A DNA stretch of 14,555 nucleotides from the NCBI GenBank assembly GCA_002338145.1, contig DDHP01000052.1, positions 1-14,555 on the forward strand, in the 5' to 3' direction. A program made the translations under genes and the position numbers. The notes beneath the pieces are model-generated. The model was given only the letters and a program-made list of their open reading frames with translations, had not been told where the DNA came from and did no database searches. Positions 1-6,791 of the stretch are shown here, one piece after another. Each line of letters begins with the position of its first letter. The stretch's first letter is position 1. The DNA comes from Deferribacteraceae bacterium UBA1873 (GTDB lineage Bacteria; Chrysiogenota; Deferribacteres; Deferribacterales; Flexistipitaceae).

Positions 1-549
1 AAACAGCTGGAATACTCTTTCAGAAGAGGTTTGATGCAAAATTATAAAACCTTTGCCGAATGCACAAAAGATGCTTTGGAATACACCTGCCGGGCATTTA
101 ATATAAAGATTGAAGCAAAAGATAAAGACAATCTTATGGATTTATATTCAAAACTGCCGCCTTTTAATGACACATTAAAAGGTCTGAAAAAGGCTTTTGA
201 TATGAACTTCCGCCTTTTTGCCTTTTCAAACGGCAGCAAAGATGCTCTGGAAACCCTGCTGACAAATGCCAACATACGAAATTATTTCATCGACCTGATT
301 AGTGTGGATGATATTAAAACTTTTAAACCCAGCCCTGCAGTCTATGCCCATTTCTTAAGATCGGCCGGGACATACAGCCACGAAGCATGGCTTATATCCA
401 GCAACCCTTTTGATGTGATCGGTGCCGTATCAGCCGGGATGAAGTCCGCCTGGGTAAAAAGAAGTGACAGTGCCGTTTTCGATCCATGGGGTATTGAACC
501 CACAATTACGGTATCAAACCTGGAAGAACTGGTGGATAAAATTCAGTAA
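1..549 (+). CDS. Haloacid dehalogenase type II-like HAD hydrolase, 5'-truncated by window edge
   Basis: The reading frame is open from base 1, so the true start lies upstream; the first codons read KQLEYSFRRGLM, which matches the region after the cap start in (S)-2-haloacid dehalogenases. The catalytic Asp of HAD motif I would lie before the window. Visible motifs are motif II (LFAFSNGS, the Ser/Thr motif), the motif III lysine in DDIKTFKPSPAVY, and the motif IV region WLISSNPFDVIGAVSAGM, which in the family binds the metal/phospho-acyl site and is usually SSNxxD. The family hydrolyses 2-haloalkanoic acids to 2-hydroxy acids through an aspartyl ester in the cytoplasm, but many members act on other substrates, so the substrate is not certain. 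The end (VSNLEELVDKIQ) is a normal family C-terminus, so the gene is complete at its 3' end. It stands apart in orientation from the following minus-strand block. Confidence 0.85.
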   Translation, partial: KQLEYSFRRGLMQNYKTFAECTKDALEYTCRAFNIKIEAKDKDNLMDLYSKLPPFNDTLKGLKKAFDMNFRLFAFSNGSKDALETLLTNANIRNYFIDLISVDDIKTFKPSPAVYAHFLRSAGTYSHEAWLISSNPFDVIGAVSAGMKSAWVKRSDSAVFDPWGIEPTITVSNLEELVDKIQ

Positions 550-590
550 TCTTTTTTCAGGCCGGCTGCTGCTAAAAGTTTATCATTCCA

Positions 591-630
591 AGCCCCTTCT
601 AATTCTTTGATAGGATGGTTAGGACGGGGT
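591..630. repeat. Imperfect inverted repeat, intergenic
   Basis: Arms AGCCCCTTCTAA (591-602) and TTAGGACGGGGT (619-630) are complementary at 9 of 12 positions and enclose 16 bases. A pyrimidine-rich arm facing a purine-rich arm of this form resembles common dispersed intergenic hairpins in bacterial genomes. Only one copy is in the window, so its repetitive nature is inferred. Confidence 0.4.
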
Positions 631-644
631 AAATATGTTATTGT

Positions 645-691
645 TTGACAAGAGACCTCTCGACTCAGCTCGAGTTGACAGTTTTCTGTCA
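645..691. repeat. Palindromic repeat-like element (GTCA/CTCGA type)
   Basis: The stretch contains TTGACA at 645-650 and again at 675-680, exactly 30 bases apart. Between them is a small stem, CTCGA (659-663) with TCGAG (670-674), closing a 6-base loop. A further perfect stem, TGACAG (676-681) with CTGTCA (686-691), follows. The overall pattern (GAGACCTCTCGACT..GCTCGAG.TGACA) looks like widespread short intergenic palindromic repeats found in many copies in bacterial genomes. No second copy lies in this window, so the call rests on resemblance. Confidence 0.45.
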
Positions 692-699
692 TCTCTTTT
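672..699 (+). terminator. Possible rho-independent terminator after the HAD hydrolase gene
   Basis: GAG-T-TGACAG / CTGTCA-T-CTC forms a 6-bp stem with a TTTT loop, extended by 3 bp beyond a T-T mismatch, followed by TTTT (696-699). It is moderately GC-poor and 120 bases past the HAD stop, so it is only a plausible terminator. It would not work well in the minus direction because no T-run follows on that strand. Confidence 0.35.
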
Positions 700-752
700 A
701 CTTAATGCTATATGCTAAATAAATATGCAATTATGCTTATTAATTTTATGAT

Positions 753-1649
753 TTAAACAATGCTGTTTAATTTATGGGGTGATTCTAAATAATCCTTGAT
801 AAAGCATGTTTCAGATGCTTTGACATAGGTCGTAAATGGATTTTTTACCGGCTCATTCACAATATTTTTAACGACATCAAAAACAGAGCATTTTCTACAG
901 ATATCCTGCAAAAAAGCCGCTCTTTCTTTCACTTTTGAAGTGTAAAATCTGATTCTCTCATCCACAGAGTCAATATAATCCCGATGACCGGGTAAAAAAT
1001 TGTAATTTTTAAGCTGTTTCAGCTTTCCAACAGTATTTGTATATGCATCGTAATTTCTGAATCTTTTGTTAATATCATGAAAATCCATATCAAGAAGGGG
1101 TGTCTGAAAAATATTTCTCAGAATTATGTCACCGCTTACTGCATTACCGTCGATCTTATAGAGGATATCGCTCTGTGAATGACCGGCGCATCTTTCAAAT
1201 GCAATCCCGAGCTCTGATATATATTTTTCATTTTCTTCCAAAACATTATAACGCTTAGGAAAAGGAACGAAATACATAAAATATTGAAGACTGCCCTCTA
1301 TAGCTGATATAATATCCTCCGGAAATCCTTCACCGGCAAGAAGCCGTTTCAGATTTCCCAACCGTTCGTCAATTCTCTCAAATTTAAACAAATCATATTT
1401 GGAAATAAAAATTTCTGTATCTTCTCTTTTTTCAAAAAAGTCCAGCATACCATAATGGTCCACATGGCAGTGAGTAATAAAAAGATACTTTTGCTTTTTA
1501 TTGTCGAATATTTCTGTAAGATACTCCGAAGCCTCGTCCGTCCTGGGTCCCGTATCGAAGATCAATAAATATTTATCCGTTTCATATGTATAAAAATGAA
1601 CAGGACCCACAGGGTACGGCGTTTGTAATGTGTGCTTTTTTATTTGCAA
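753..1649 (-). CDS. MBL-fold (metallo-beta-lactamase superfamily) metallo-hydrolase
   Basis: This is a 298-residue cytoplasmic hydrolase of the metallo-beta-lactamase fold. The metal ligands are visible in order: HCHVDH (H60, H62, D64, H65), GHSQSD (H157), SGD (D174) and LPGH (H222), enough for a di-metal site. The glyoxalase II-like hydrolases with this pattern hydrolyse thioesters, lactones or phosphoesters; the substrate here cannot be told. I chose TTG at 1649 as the start because AAAGGAG lies 5 bases upstream of it. The longer option, GTG at 1664, overlaps the recO stop, has no upstream Shine-Dalgarno sequence, and would place this AAAGGAG inside the gene. The gene is the last of the minus-strand block, 11 bases after the recO stop, so it is probably translated from the era-recO message. 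No clear terminator follows on this strand. Function is unassigned beyond the superfamily. Confidence 0.85.
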   Translation of the reverse strand: MQIKKHTLQTPYPVGPVHFYTYETDKYLLIFDTGPRTDEASEYLTEIFDNKKQKYLFITHCHVDHYGMLDFFEKREDTEIFISKYDLFKFERIDERLGNLKRLLAGEGFPEDIISAIEGSLQYFMYFVPFPKRYNVLEENEKYISELGIAFERCAGHSQSDILYKIDGNAVSGDIILRNIFQTPLLDMDFHDINKRFRNYDAYTNTVGKLKQLKNYNFLPGHRDYIDSVDERIRFYTSKVKERAAFLQDICRKCSVFDVVKNIVNEPVKNPFTTYVKASETCFIKDYLESPHKLNSIV

Positions 1650-1660
1650 ATGTTCTCCTT

Positions 1661-2359
1661 TCACTCAACAAGTTTTAGTGTATCAAGGGTTTTCAGATTC
1701 TTTCCCGTGATTTCATAAAAATATTTCTGAAAGAACTCCCAGTACATCATTTCCTCATCACTTCTCACAAAAAGCTTTTTATATAACTCATTATCCTCAA
1801 AAGCATTAAAGATTGTCACCAGCTTTTCGTCAATATAAAATCCGATCCCTTTTGCGCAATTTTTGCATAAAATTCCGCCATTTTCCATATACCCTTCATT
1901 CATATGTTTATCACATGACGAACAAAAAATAAAGTTATCTCTGAATCCTGACTCACTCAGAATATAATTACTGATGTAAATCGAGGATTTGCGAATATTA
2001 TCAGGAGTTACATTCATTAGCAAACGCCACAGCCGCTCATCCGGAACATCCAGGCCATAAAACATATCAAAAACTTCAAATATAAGATTCATGCGAAAAT
2101 AAACAGCTGGTGATTCCAAAAAATGTGACATGCCGATATTCTGATAAAAGGCATAAAATTTATTTAAATCAGAGTTACTTTTTTTGAGAAAATCCAGATC
2201 CCCCGGTAACATTTTTGATATGCCCCCGCGTTTGGAATAAGCCTTGTTAATAAAAAGTTTGATTTTGCCGTGGGAAAGAGTAAAAGCTGTTGCAATTGCG
2301 GATTTATCCGAATACATCATAAGTTTGTATATAATGCCAGGAGTTTTTATCCTTTTCAT
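1661..2359 (-). CDS. recO: DNA repair protein RecO
   Basis: RecO anneals single strands and loads RecA onto SSB-coated DNA together with RecR in the RecFOR pathway. The 232-residue length fits the family. The N-terminus (TPGIIYKLMMYSDKSAIATAF, with GKIKLFINKAYSKRG after it) is the OB-fold with its 'decode everything as soon as possible' RecO signature. The C-terminal half carries a zinc finger: CSSC (C146, C149) and CKNC (C165, C168), which is kept in many but not all RecO proteins. ATG at 2359 is 6 bases after the era stop; the only purine-rich stretch (AGGGG) is about 12 bases upstream and overlaps the era end, which suggests translational coupling to era. The era-recO pairing is a common bacterial arrangement, and the sequence divergence is normal for this fast-evolving family. 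Confidence 0.92.
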   Translation of the reverse strand: MKRIKTPGIIYKLMMYSDKSAIATAFTLSHGKIKLFINKAYSKRGGISKMLPGDLDFLKKSNSDLNKFYAFYQNIGMSHFLESPAVYFRMNLIFEVFDMFYGLDVPDERLWRLLMNVTPDNIRKSSIYISNYILSESGFRDNFIFCSSCDKHMNEGYMENGGILCKNCAKGIGFYIDEKLVTIFNAFEDNELYKKLFVRSDEEMMYWEFFQKYFYEITGKNLKTLDTLKLVE

Positions 2360-2365
2360 TAAAAA

Positions 2366-3241
2366 CTATAACCCCTGAATACTCAAATACTCATCGCTGT
2401 CCTGCCAATTTGATTTGACTTTCACCCATAGCTCAAGATGTATCGGGACTCCAAAAAATTTTTTAAGATTTTGCCTGGCGCTTTTGCCTATATTTTTAAG
2501 ATTCTGTCCCTGCTTGCCTATTATCATTCCTTTCTGAGAGTCCCTTTTTACAATTATGGTTACACTGGCAAAGAGCTTATTATTTTCCTCTTCAAGATTT
2601 TCACACTCCACAAGGGTATCATAAGGCAATTCATCTTTCATATAATTAAATACCTGTTCCCTTACAAACTCGGCAATAAGAAATTTCTCCGGGATTGAAG
2701 TGATTTCCTCTTCATCATAATAAATACCGGTACCGCTAAACTCTTCGACAGTCAGGCTCAACAGTTTTTCGACATTGGTACCTTTTTTTGCGGAAATAGG
2801 TAAAACATATTTAAAATCACCCTTTTTAAATGCGGTATCGGCCATTTTATAAATTTCGTGTCTTTTATATGCGTCTATTTTATTGATCAGTAAGAATTTT
2901 GGGACACTGAGCTCATTCAGCAGGCTCATTATGTAATTAAACTCAGATGCAAATATCTCATCCGGCTCCATCATAAAATAAATAACATCCACCATACTCA
3001 AGCTTGAAACTGCCTGATCCACCATAAGTTTATTGATTTTATCCTTTGCATTATGAATACCCGGCGTATCAACAAACACTGCCTGATAATCTTTCGTGGT
3101 TTTAATACCCTTAACCACAGTCCTTGTTGTATTGGGTTTGGAGGAAATAATTGCAACCTTTTCGCCCAAAATATAATTCAAAAGTGTGGATTTGCCGACA
3201 TTCGGTCTGCCTATTATTGTGACAACACCGAACTTACTCAT
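2366..3241 (-). CDS. era: GTPase Era (16S rRNA maturation)
   Basis: Era is an essential Ras-like GTPase that binds the 3' end of 16S rRNA with a KH domain and monitors 30S assembly. With the chosen ATG at 3241 the protein has 291 residues. Visible motifs: G1 GRPNVGKS (11-18), the switch I NTTR stretch, G3 DTPG (58-61), G4 NKID (120-123), G5 SAK (150-152), and the KH signature GMIIGKQG (238-245), followed by the usual LELWVKVKSNW ending. The start at M9 of the longest frame (MSKFGVVTIIGRPN) gives the usual Era N-terminal length and an 8-base overlap with the corC stop. A longer start at 3265 (299 residues) is possible but has no ribosome binding site and overlaps corC by 32 bases. It sits between corC and recO, as in several lineages. 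Confidence 0.95.
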   Translation of the reverse strand: MSKFGVVTIIGRPNVGKSTLLNYILGEKVAIISSKPNTTRTVVKGIKTTKDYQAVFVDTPGIHNAKDKINKLMVDQAVSSLSMVDVIYFMMEPDEIFASEFNYIMSLLNELSVPKFLLINKIDAYKRHEIYKMADTAFKKGDFKYVLPISAKKGTNVEKLLSLTVEEFSGTGIYYDEEEITSIPEKFLIAEFVREQVFNYMKDELPYDTLVECENLEEENNKLFASVTIIVKRDSQKGMIIGKQGQNLKNIGKSARQNLKKFFGVPIHLELWVKVKSNWQDSDEYLSIQGL

Positions 3242-4529
3242 GCTGTTCATCTTCTGATTCTTCATTAATGTTGTTTCTTACTATCTTGATTTTTTTAAGT
3301 TTTCTGCTTTCCTTTTCCATAACAGTCAATGTATAGCCATCCAGTTCAAATTCGTCACCGACATCCGGTATTTTACCGGCTAAGTCATAAATAAGCCCAC
3401 CTAATGTTTCATACTCGTCCATATCTTCGGATTTTTCCACCTCAAAAAATTCGCAGAAATCGTCCACATCCATTCTTGCTCTGACAATATACTCATCTTC
3501 TGAGATTTTCTCAACAATATCATCATCCTCTTTGTCGTACTCATCCCTGATTTCACCAACGATTTCTTCCAGAATATCTTCCAGAGTTACAATACCGGAT
3601 ACCCCGCCATACTCATCCACAACAACTGCCAGATGTATTCTGTTTAACTGGAACTCTCTGAGCAAATCATCAATTTTTTTGGTTTCGGGAACAAAATATA
3701 CTTTCCGCATTATTTTGCGTATATCGATAGAAGCAAAATCCTCTTTTATATACTTCAGTAAATCCTTTACATATAAAATCCCTATAATATTATCCATTTT
3801 ATTCTCATAAACGGGAATTCTGGAATATTCCGTCTGACTGACAACATTTATAATCTCATTAACCGGCTGATCCACTTTCAATATTGTCATATCAGTCCTA
3901 GGAACCATAACTTCCCTTGCAATGGTATCACTGATTTCAAAAATATTATGCAGCATTTCGCGCTTTTGATCCTCTAACACACCCTCTTTTTCGCCAACAG
4001 ATATAAGGAATTCCAGCTCATCTTCAGTAATACTGGGACCAATTTTTTCCACCTCACCGCCCATAAATTTTATTAAAACCTTAACAAAGACATTGAGGGT
4101 ATAAGAAACCGGATAGAAAAGTGTATAAAACAACTTGAGAATCTTTATTGCAAACAGTGAAAACGTCTCGGCATTGTGCTTTGCAAAGGTTTTGGGTGTT
4201 ATTTCACCAAATATCAAAACCATGAGGGTCATAACCCCTGTAACAAGAGCAATGGGAGTATTGTCAAACAACATATTTGCCAGCTCAGCGGCCAGGACAG
4301 AGCCCAGAATATTAAAAATGTTATTGCCTATAAGTATAGTATTTAATACCTTATTAGGATTCAACAGCCACAATTCCAATGCTTTGGCTTTATTACCCTT
4401 TTCGTGGATAATATGATTGATTTTAAGCTCCGTCAGCGATGTTAAAGCTGTCTCCGTTGAGGAGAAAAAAGCCGACATAAACAGGCAAATGATTATCAAA
4501 ACCGAATATAAAGCTACACCGTCTTCCAA
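3234..4529 (-). CDS. CorC/HlyC-type (CNNM/DUF21 + CBS) membrane protein
   Basis: The order of domains is: an N-terminal DUF21/CNNM transmembrane domain (about residues 1-190, with hydrophobic segments near 8-27, 62-84, 91-108 and 125-150), two CBS domains (about 200-330; VMVPRTDM opens the first, VVDEYGGVSGIVTLEDILEE closes the second), and a CorC_HlyC transporter-associated domain (about 345-420). The length of 431 residues is normal. Family members are linked to magnesium and cobalt export or homeostasis, with CBS domains sensing nucleotides; older names call them hemolysins. The start is TTG at 4529, supported by GAGGTG 5 bases upstream; the stop TGA of the preceding lipid kinase overlaps this ribosome site. 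It follows ybeY indirectly, as ybeX/corC does in gammaproteobacteria. The acidic tail (EESEDEQHE) overlaps the era start. Confidence 0.9.
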   Translation of the reverse strand: MEDGVALYSVLIIICLFMSAFFSSTETALTSLTELKINHIIHEKGNKAKALELWLLNPNKVLNTILIGNNIFNILGSVLAAELANMLFDNTPIALVTGVMTLMVLIFGEITPKTFAKHNAETFSLFAIKILKLFYTLFYPVSYTLNVFVKVLIKFMGGEVEKIGPSITEDELEFLISVGEKEGVLEDQKREMLHNIFEISDTIAREVMVPRTDMTILKVDQPVNEIINVVSQTEYSRIPVYENKMDNIIGILYVKDLLKYIKEDFASIDIRKIMRKVYFVPETKKIDDLLREFQLNRIHLAVVVDEYGGVSGIVTLEDILEEIVGEIRDEYDKEDDDIVEKISEDEYIVRARMDVDDFCEFFEVEKSEDMDEYETLGGLIYDLAGKIPDVGDEFELDGYTLTVMEKESRKLKKIKIVRNNINEESEDEQHE

Positions 4530-4538
4530 GTTTTCACC

Positions 4539-5240
4539 TCACAAAAAAAATACATATATAAAATATGTTATCGCAGCACCTAATATACCACCCATAGTCA
4601 CTTCTTTAAGGGTATGAATATTCAATTGGATACGTGAGTGACTCACCAAAAGAGCCAGAACTGTAACCAAAAGAATTACCAGAAAATCTTTTGTAATGTA
4701 AACAATAGAAACAAGTATTGAAAACGATATCGCTGCATGTCCAGAAGGCATCCCGCCTATTAGGGGTGGCACACCTTTAACACTCATCGTTTTAAAGATT
4801 ACGACAAAACAAATAGTTATAAAAAGGGAAATAACTGCTATGTGATCTGGAAGATTGGGGAGATTGTCCAAAGAAATGTTGGCAATTTTACGCATTCGGT
4901 CAAAAAGAACAAAATACCCAACAAAAATCGCTCCAAAAGCAGTTACCAAAACAGCACCAGCAGAAACATCCTTTATCACACGTGCAGTTTCTGATTTTTC
5001 AGGTATTAAAGCATCTATAGTATATTCAATAGCAGTATTAAAAAGTTCTGATGCAATCACAAGGGTAATGGTTATGGCAAATATTACATATTCTAAAAAA
5101 GCCAGATCGAAAAAAAGAGATATAAATAAAACAGCAATAGCCAAAAAAATGTGAATTTTGAGATTTCTCTCGGTTTTCACCGCATAAAGCACTCCCTGAG
5201 TGGCAAAACCAAGGGATTTCCACCAACTGTCCGATTTCAT
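4539..5240 (-). CDS. Fused diacylglycerol/undecaprenol kinase and PAP2-type phosphatase
   Basis: One 233-residue membrane protein joins two lipid enzymes. Residues 1-115 are a DgkA-type kinase: E24, N26 and H30 in TERNLKIH, ELFNTAIE (65-72) for metal and ATP, and KDVSAGAVLV (90-99), with three membrane helices. Residues 125-233 are a PAP2/PgpB-like phosphatase domain with PSGHA (165-169) and SRIQLNIHTLKE (202-213), the latter corresponding to SRx5Hx3D but with Glu in place of the last Asp. The usual first motif (KxxxxxxRP) is not clear: VKGVPPL takes its place. In the family, the kinase phosphorylates diacylglycerol or undecaprenol and PAP2 removes phosphate from lipid phosphates or pyrophosphates, so the chain could both make and recycle lipid carrier phosphate. 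Start ATG at 5240 is forced by an in-frame TGA 15 bases upstream; GAGGTGA lies unusually far away (15 bases). Confidence 0.9.
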   Translation of the reverse strand: MKSDSWWKSLGFATQGVLYAVKTERNLKIHIFLAIAVLFISLFFDLAFLEYVIFAITITLVIASELFNTAIEYTIDALIPEKSETARVIKDVSAGAVLVTAFGAIFVGYFVLFDRMRKIANISLDNLPNLPDHIAVISLFITICFVVIFKTMSVKGVPPLIGGMPSGHAAISFSILVSIVYITKDFLVILLVTVLALLVSHSRIQLNIHTLKEVTMGGILGAAITYFIYVFFL

Positions 5241-5291
5241 ATGGCTACTAAAAGCTCACCTCTCAAAAACATTTTTAAACACATGTATGTT

Positions 5292-5321
5292 ATCATAGAT
5301 ATTAGCTTAGTTACCACATAA
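5292..5321 (-). promoter_or_regulatory. Possible sigma-70 promoter for the dgk-corC-era-recO block
   Basis: On the minus strand, TTATGT (5316-5321) and TATGAT (5292-5297) are separated by 18 bases, about 50 bases before the dgk/PAP2 start. The 128-base gap between ybeY and this gene is the only sizeable one in the block and contains no GC-rich hairpin. The site could supply a second message while read-through from ybeY continues. Base composition alone makes such matches common. Confidence 0.3.
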
Positions 5322-5368
5322 AATTTTTAAAATCCATAAAAATCATCTAAAAACTTTTACTTACAATC

Positions 5369-5827
5369 TCAGGAACAAATACCGGATTCGATAGCCTGCA
5401 TTAATATTTTCTCCTGTAGATCAAACATAGCTTCCTCTTCAGCCTCCGAGAGTTCATGATCATACCCAAGCAGATGCAGCAGACCGTGAATATATAAATA
5501 TGCCAGTTCCCTTTCAAAGGAAATACCGGCATCTTCCGCCTGTTTTTTTACTTTATCAACAGAGATAACAACATCACCGATCATGTATTTGGCTGCACTT
5601 CTCTCCGAGTCCATCGGGAAGGATAAAACATCCGTGGGCTTGTCAATTCCACGATAAAGCCTGTTTATCTCTCTGATTGTTGCATCATCCAGTATCAAAA
5701 GCGAAATTTCTAAAAATTCATTGTCTGCTTTCACATTGTCAAATAAAATTCTTGAAATATCCACAAAGAAATTTTCAGAGAAAAAATCTTCCTCCGTTTT
5801 ATTATCCAACAAAACACTAATTTCCAT
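5369..5827 (-). CDS. ybeY: Endoribonuclease YbeY (rRNA maturation factor)
   Basis: YbeY is a zinc-dependent endoribonuclease-like protein needed for 16S rRNA 3'-end maturation and ribosome quality control. The hallmark HGLLHLLGYDHE is present, with the three zinc ligands H114, H118 and H124; the upstream TDVLSFP signature is at 65-71. I chose ATG at 5827 (152 residues), preceded by GAGAGG 7 bases upstream. A longer start at 5854 would add nine residues (MRSMRRGLE) and overlap phoH by 38 bases. With the chosen start, the overlap with the phoH end is 11 bases, so the two are probably translationally coupled. The pairing with phoH is conserved across many phyla. The tail ends shortly after the zinc motif, as usual. 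Confidence 0.95.
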   Translation of the reverse strand: MEISVLLDNKTEEDFFSENFFVDISRILFDNVKADNEFLEISLLILDDATIREINRLYRGIDKPTDVLSFPMDSERSAAKYMIGDVVISVDKVKKQAEDAGISFERELAYLYIHGLLHLLGYDHELSEAEEEAMFDLQEKILMQAIESGICS

Positions 5828-6791
5828 TTCCAACCCTCTCCTCATACTTCTCATATGCCTTTATAATTTTCTGCACAAGCGGATGCCTGACAACATCTTT
5901 ATCTGTAAACTCAACAAACTCTATGCCCTCAATATGTTTGAGGATATTTTTCACCAAAACCAATCCCGAGCCTTTAGCTACAGGTAAATCAATCTGGGTG
6001 ATATCTCCTGTAATAACGGCTTTGGAGCTAAACCCAAGCCTTGTTAGAAACATTTTCATTTGCTCCATTGTTGTATTTTGTGCCTCATCAAGTATTACGA
6101 AAGAATCGTTAAGTGTTCTGCCCCGCATAAAAGCAAGAGGGGCAAGTTCAATAACTCCTTTTTCAATGAGAAGCGCTGCTCTTTCAACATCCAGCATACT
6201 GTATAAAGCATCATACAGCGGTCTTAAATAGGGGTTTATCTTATCAGCAATATCCCCCGGCAAAAATCCGAGATTTTCCCCGGCTTCCACAGCCGGCCTG
6301 GTGAGTATAATGCGGCTGACCCTTTTTGTCAGATACATATTCACAGCCATAGCCATTGCAAGATAGGTTTTGCCTGTACCAGCCGGACCTATGCCAAACA
6401 CTATATCATTATCTTTGATATAATTTAAATATTCCTTCTGTTTTTGAGATTTAGGCACTACTTCCTTCACTCTTCCTGAAACTTTCACACTTTCCAGCAA
6501 TACACCCTTCACATCACTGTTTTTATCAGAATTAATCATACGCAATGAATATGTTATATCCGAAAAATTAATATGTCTGCTGCCGGCAATACTCTCCAGA
6601 TGGTTCAGCAAATTTATTCCTTTATCCACCGAATCTTTATTCCCCGACAAAATAAACTTATTACCCAAAACTGCTATATCCAACGATAATTCTTTCTTAA
6701 TTTTTTTTAGAAACTCATCCTGTTTACCCAATATTTCAGGAATCAAACTCTCCCGAACTTCCATTTCCTTTTTAATAATATCCTCAACCAT
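5817..6791 (-). CDS. PhoH-like ATPase (YbeZ family)
   Basis: A 324-residue cytoplasmic ATPase. It has an N-terminal KH-like segment (about 40-65, AVLGNKFILSGNKDSVDK), then the P-loop GPAGTGKT (135-142), RPAVEAGENLGFLPGD, and DEAQN (Walker B at 235-239) followed by TRLGFSSKAVITGDITQIDLP, which is the diagnostic PhoH ending of the ATP core. PhoH/YbeZ proteins are thought to be RNA helicase or RNA-remodelling ATPases that work with YbeY. ATG at 6791 is preceded by AAGGAG 10 bases upstream and overlaps the CCA-enzyme stop by 8 bases; a TTG at 6800 is in frame but only one base from that Shine-Dalgarno, so it is unlikely. Unlike Firmicutes, no HD-domain (PgpH-like) gene separates it from ybeY. Confidence 0.93.
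   Translation of the reverse strand: MVEDIIKKEMEVRESLIPEILGKQDEFLKKIKKELSLDIAVLGNKFILSGNKDSVDKGINLLNHLESIAGSRHINFSDITYSLRMINSDKNSDVKGVLLESVKVSGRVKEVVPKSQKQKEYLNYIKDNDIVFGIGPAGTGKTYLAMAMAVNMYLTKRVSRIILTRPAVEAGENLGFLPGDIADKINPYLRPLYDALYSMLDVERAALLIEKGVIELAPLAFMRGRTLNDSFVILDEAQNTTMEQMKMFLTRLGFSSKAVITGDITQIDLPVAKGSGLVLVKNILKHIEGIEFVEFTDKDVVRHPLVQKIIKAYEKYEERVGNGN

Larger units (their letters stand above)
543..692 (-). other. 49-codon reading frame antisense to intergenic repeats; doubtful gene
   Basis: An ATG at 692 opens a 49-codon frame ending with TGA at 543, whose last bases overlap the stop of the plus-strand HAD gene. The second half reads like protein (LPRPNHPIKELEGAWNDKLL, then AAAGLKKDY). 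The first half, however, lies on a palindromic repeat-like element, and no good ribosome binding site precedes the ATG (only AAAAGAG directly abutting it). I do not recognise a family. It could be a tiny gene, the remnant of a gene tail, or a chance open frame in a repeat; the last is most likely. Confidence 0.15.

Noticed and set aside
693..752. Terminator for the minus-strand block just after the MBL gene
   Set aside because: The stretch is AT-rich with only three-base helices; no stable hairpin with a T-run is visible on that strand.
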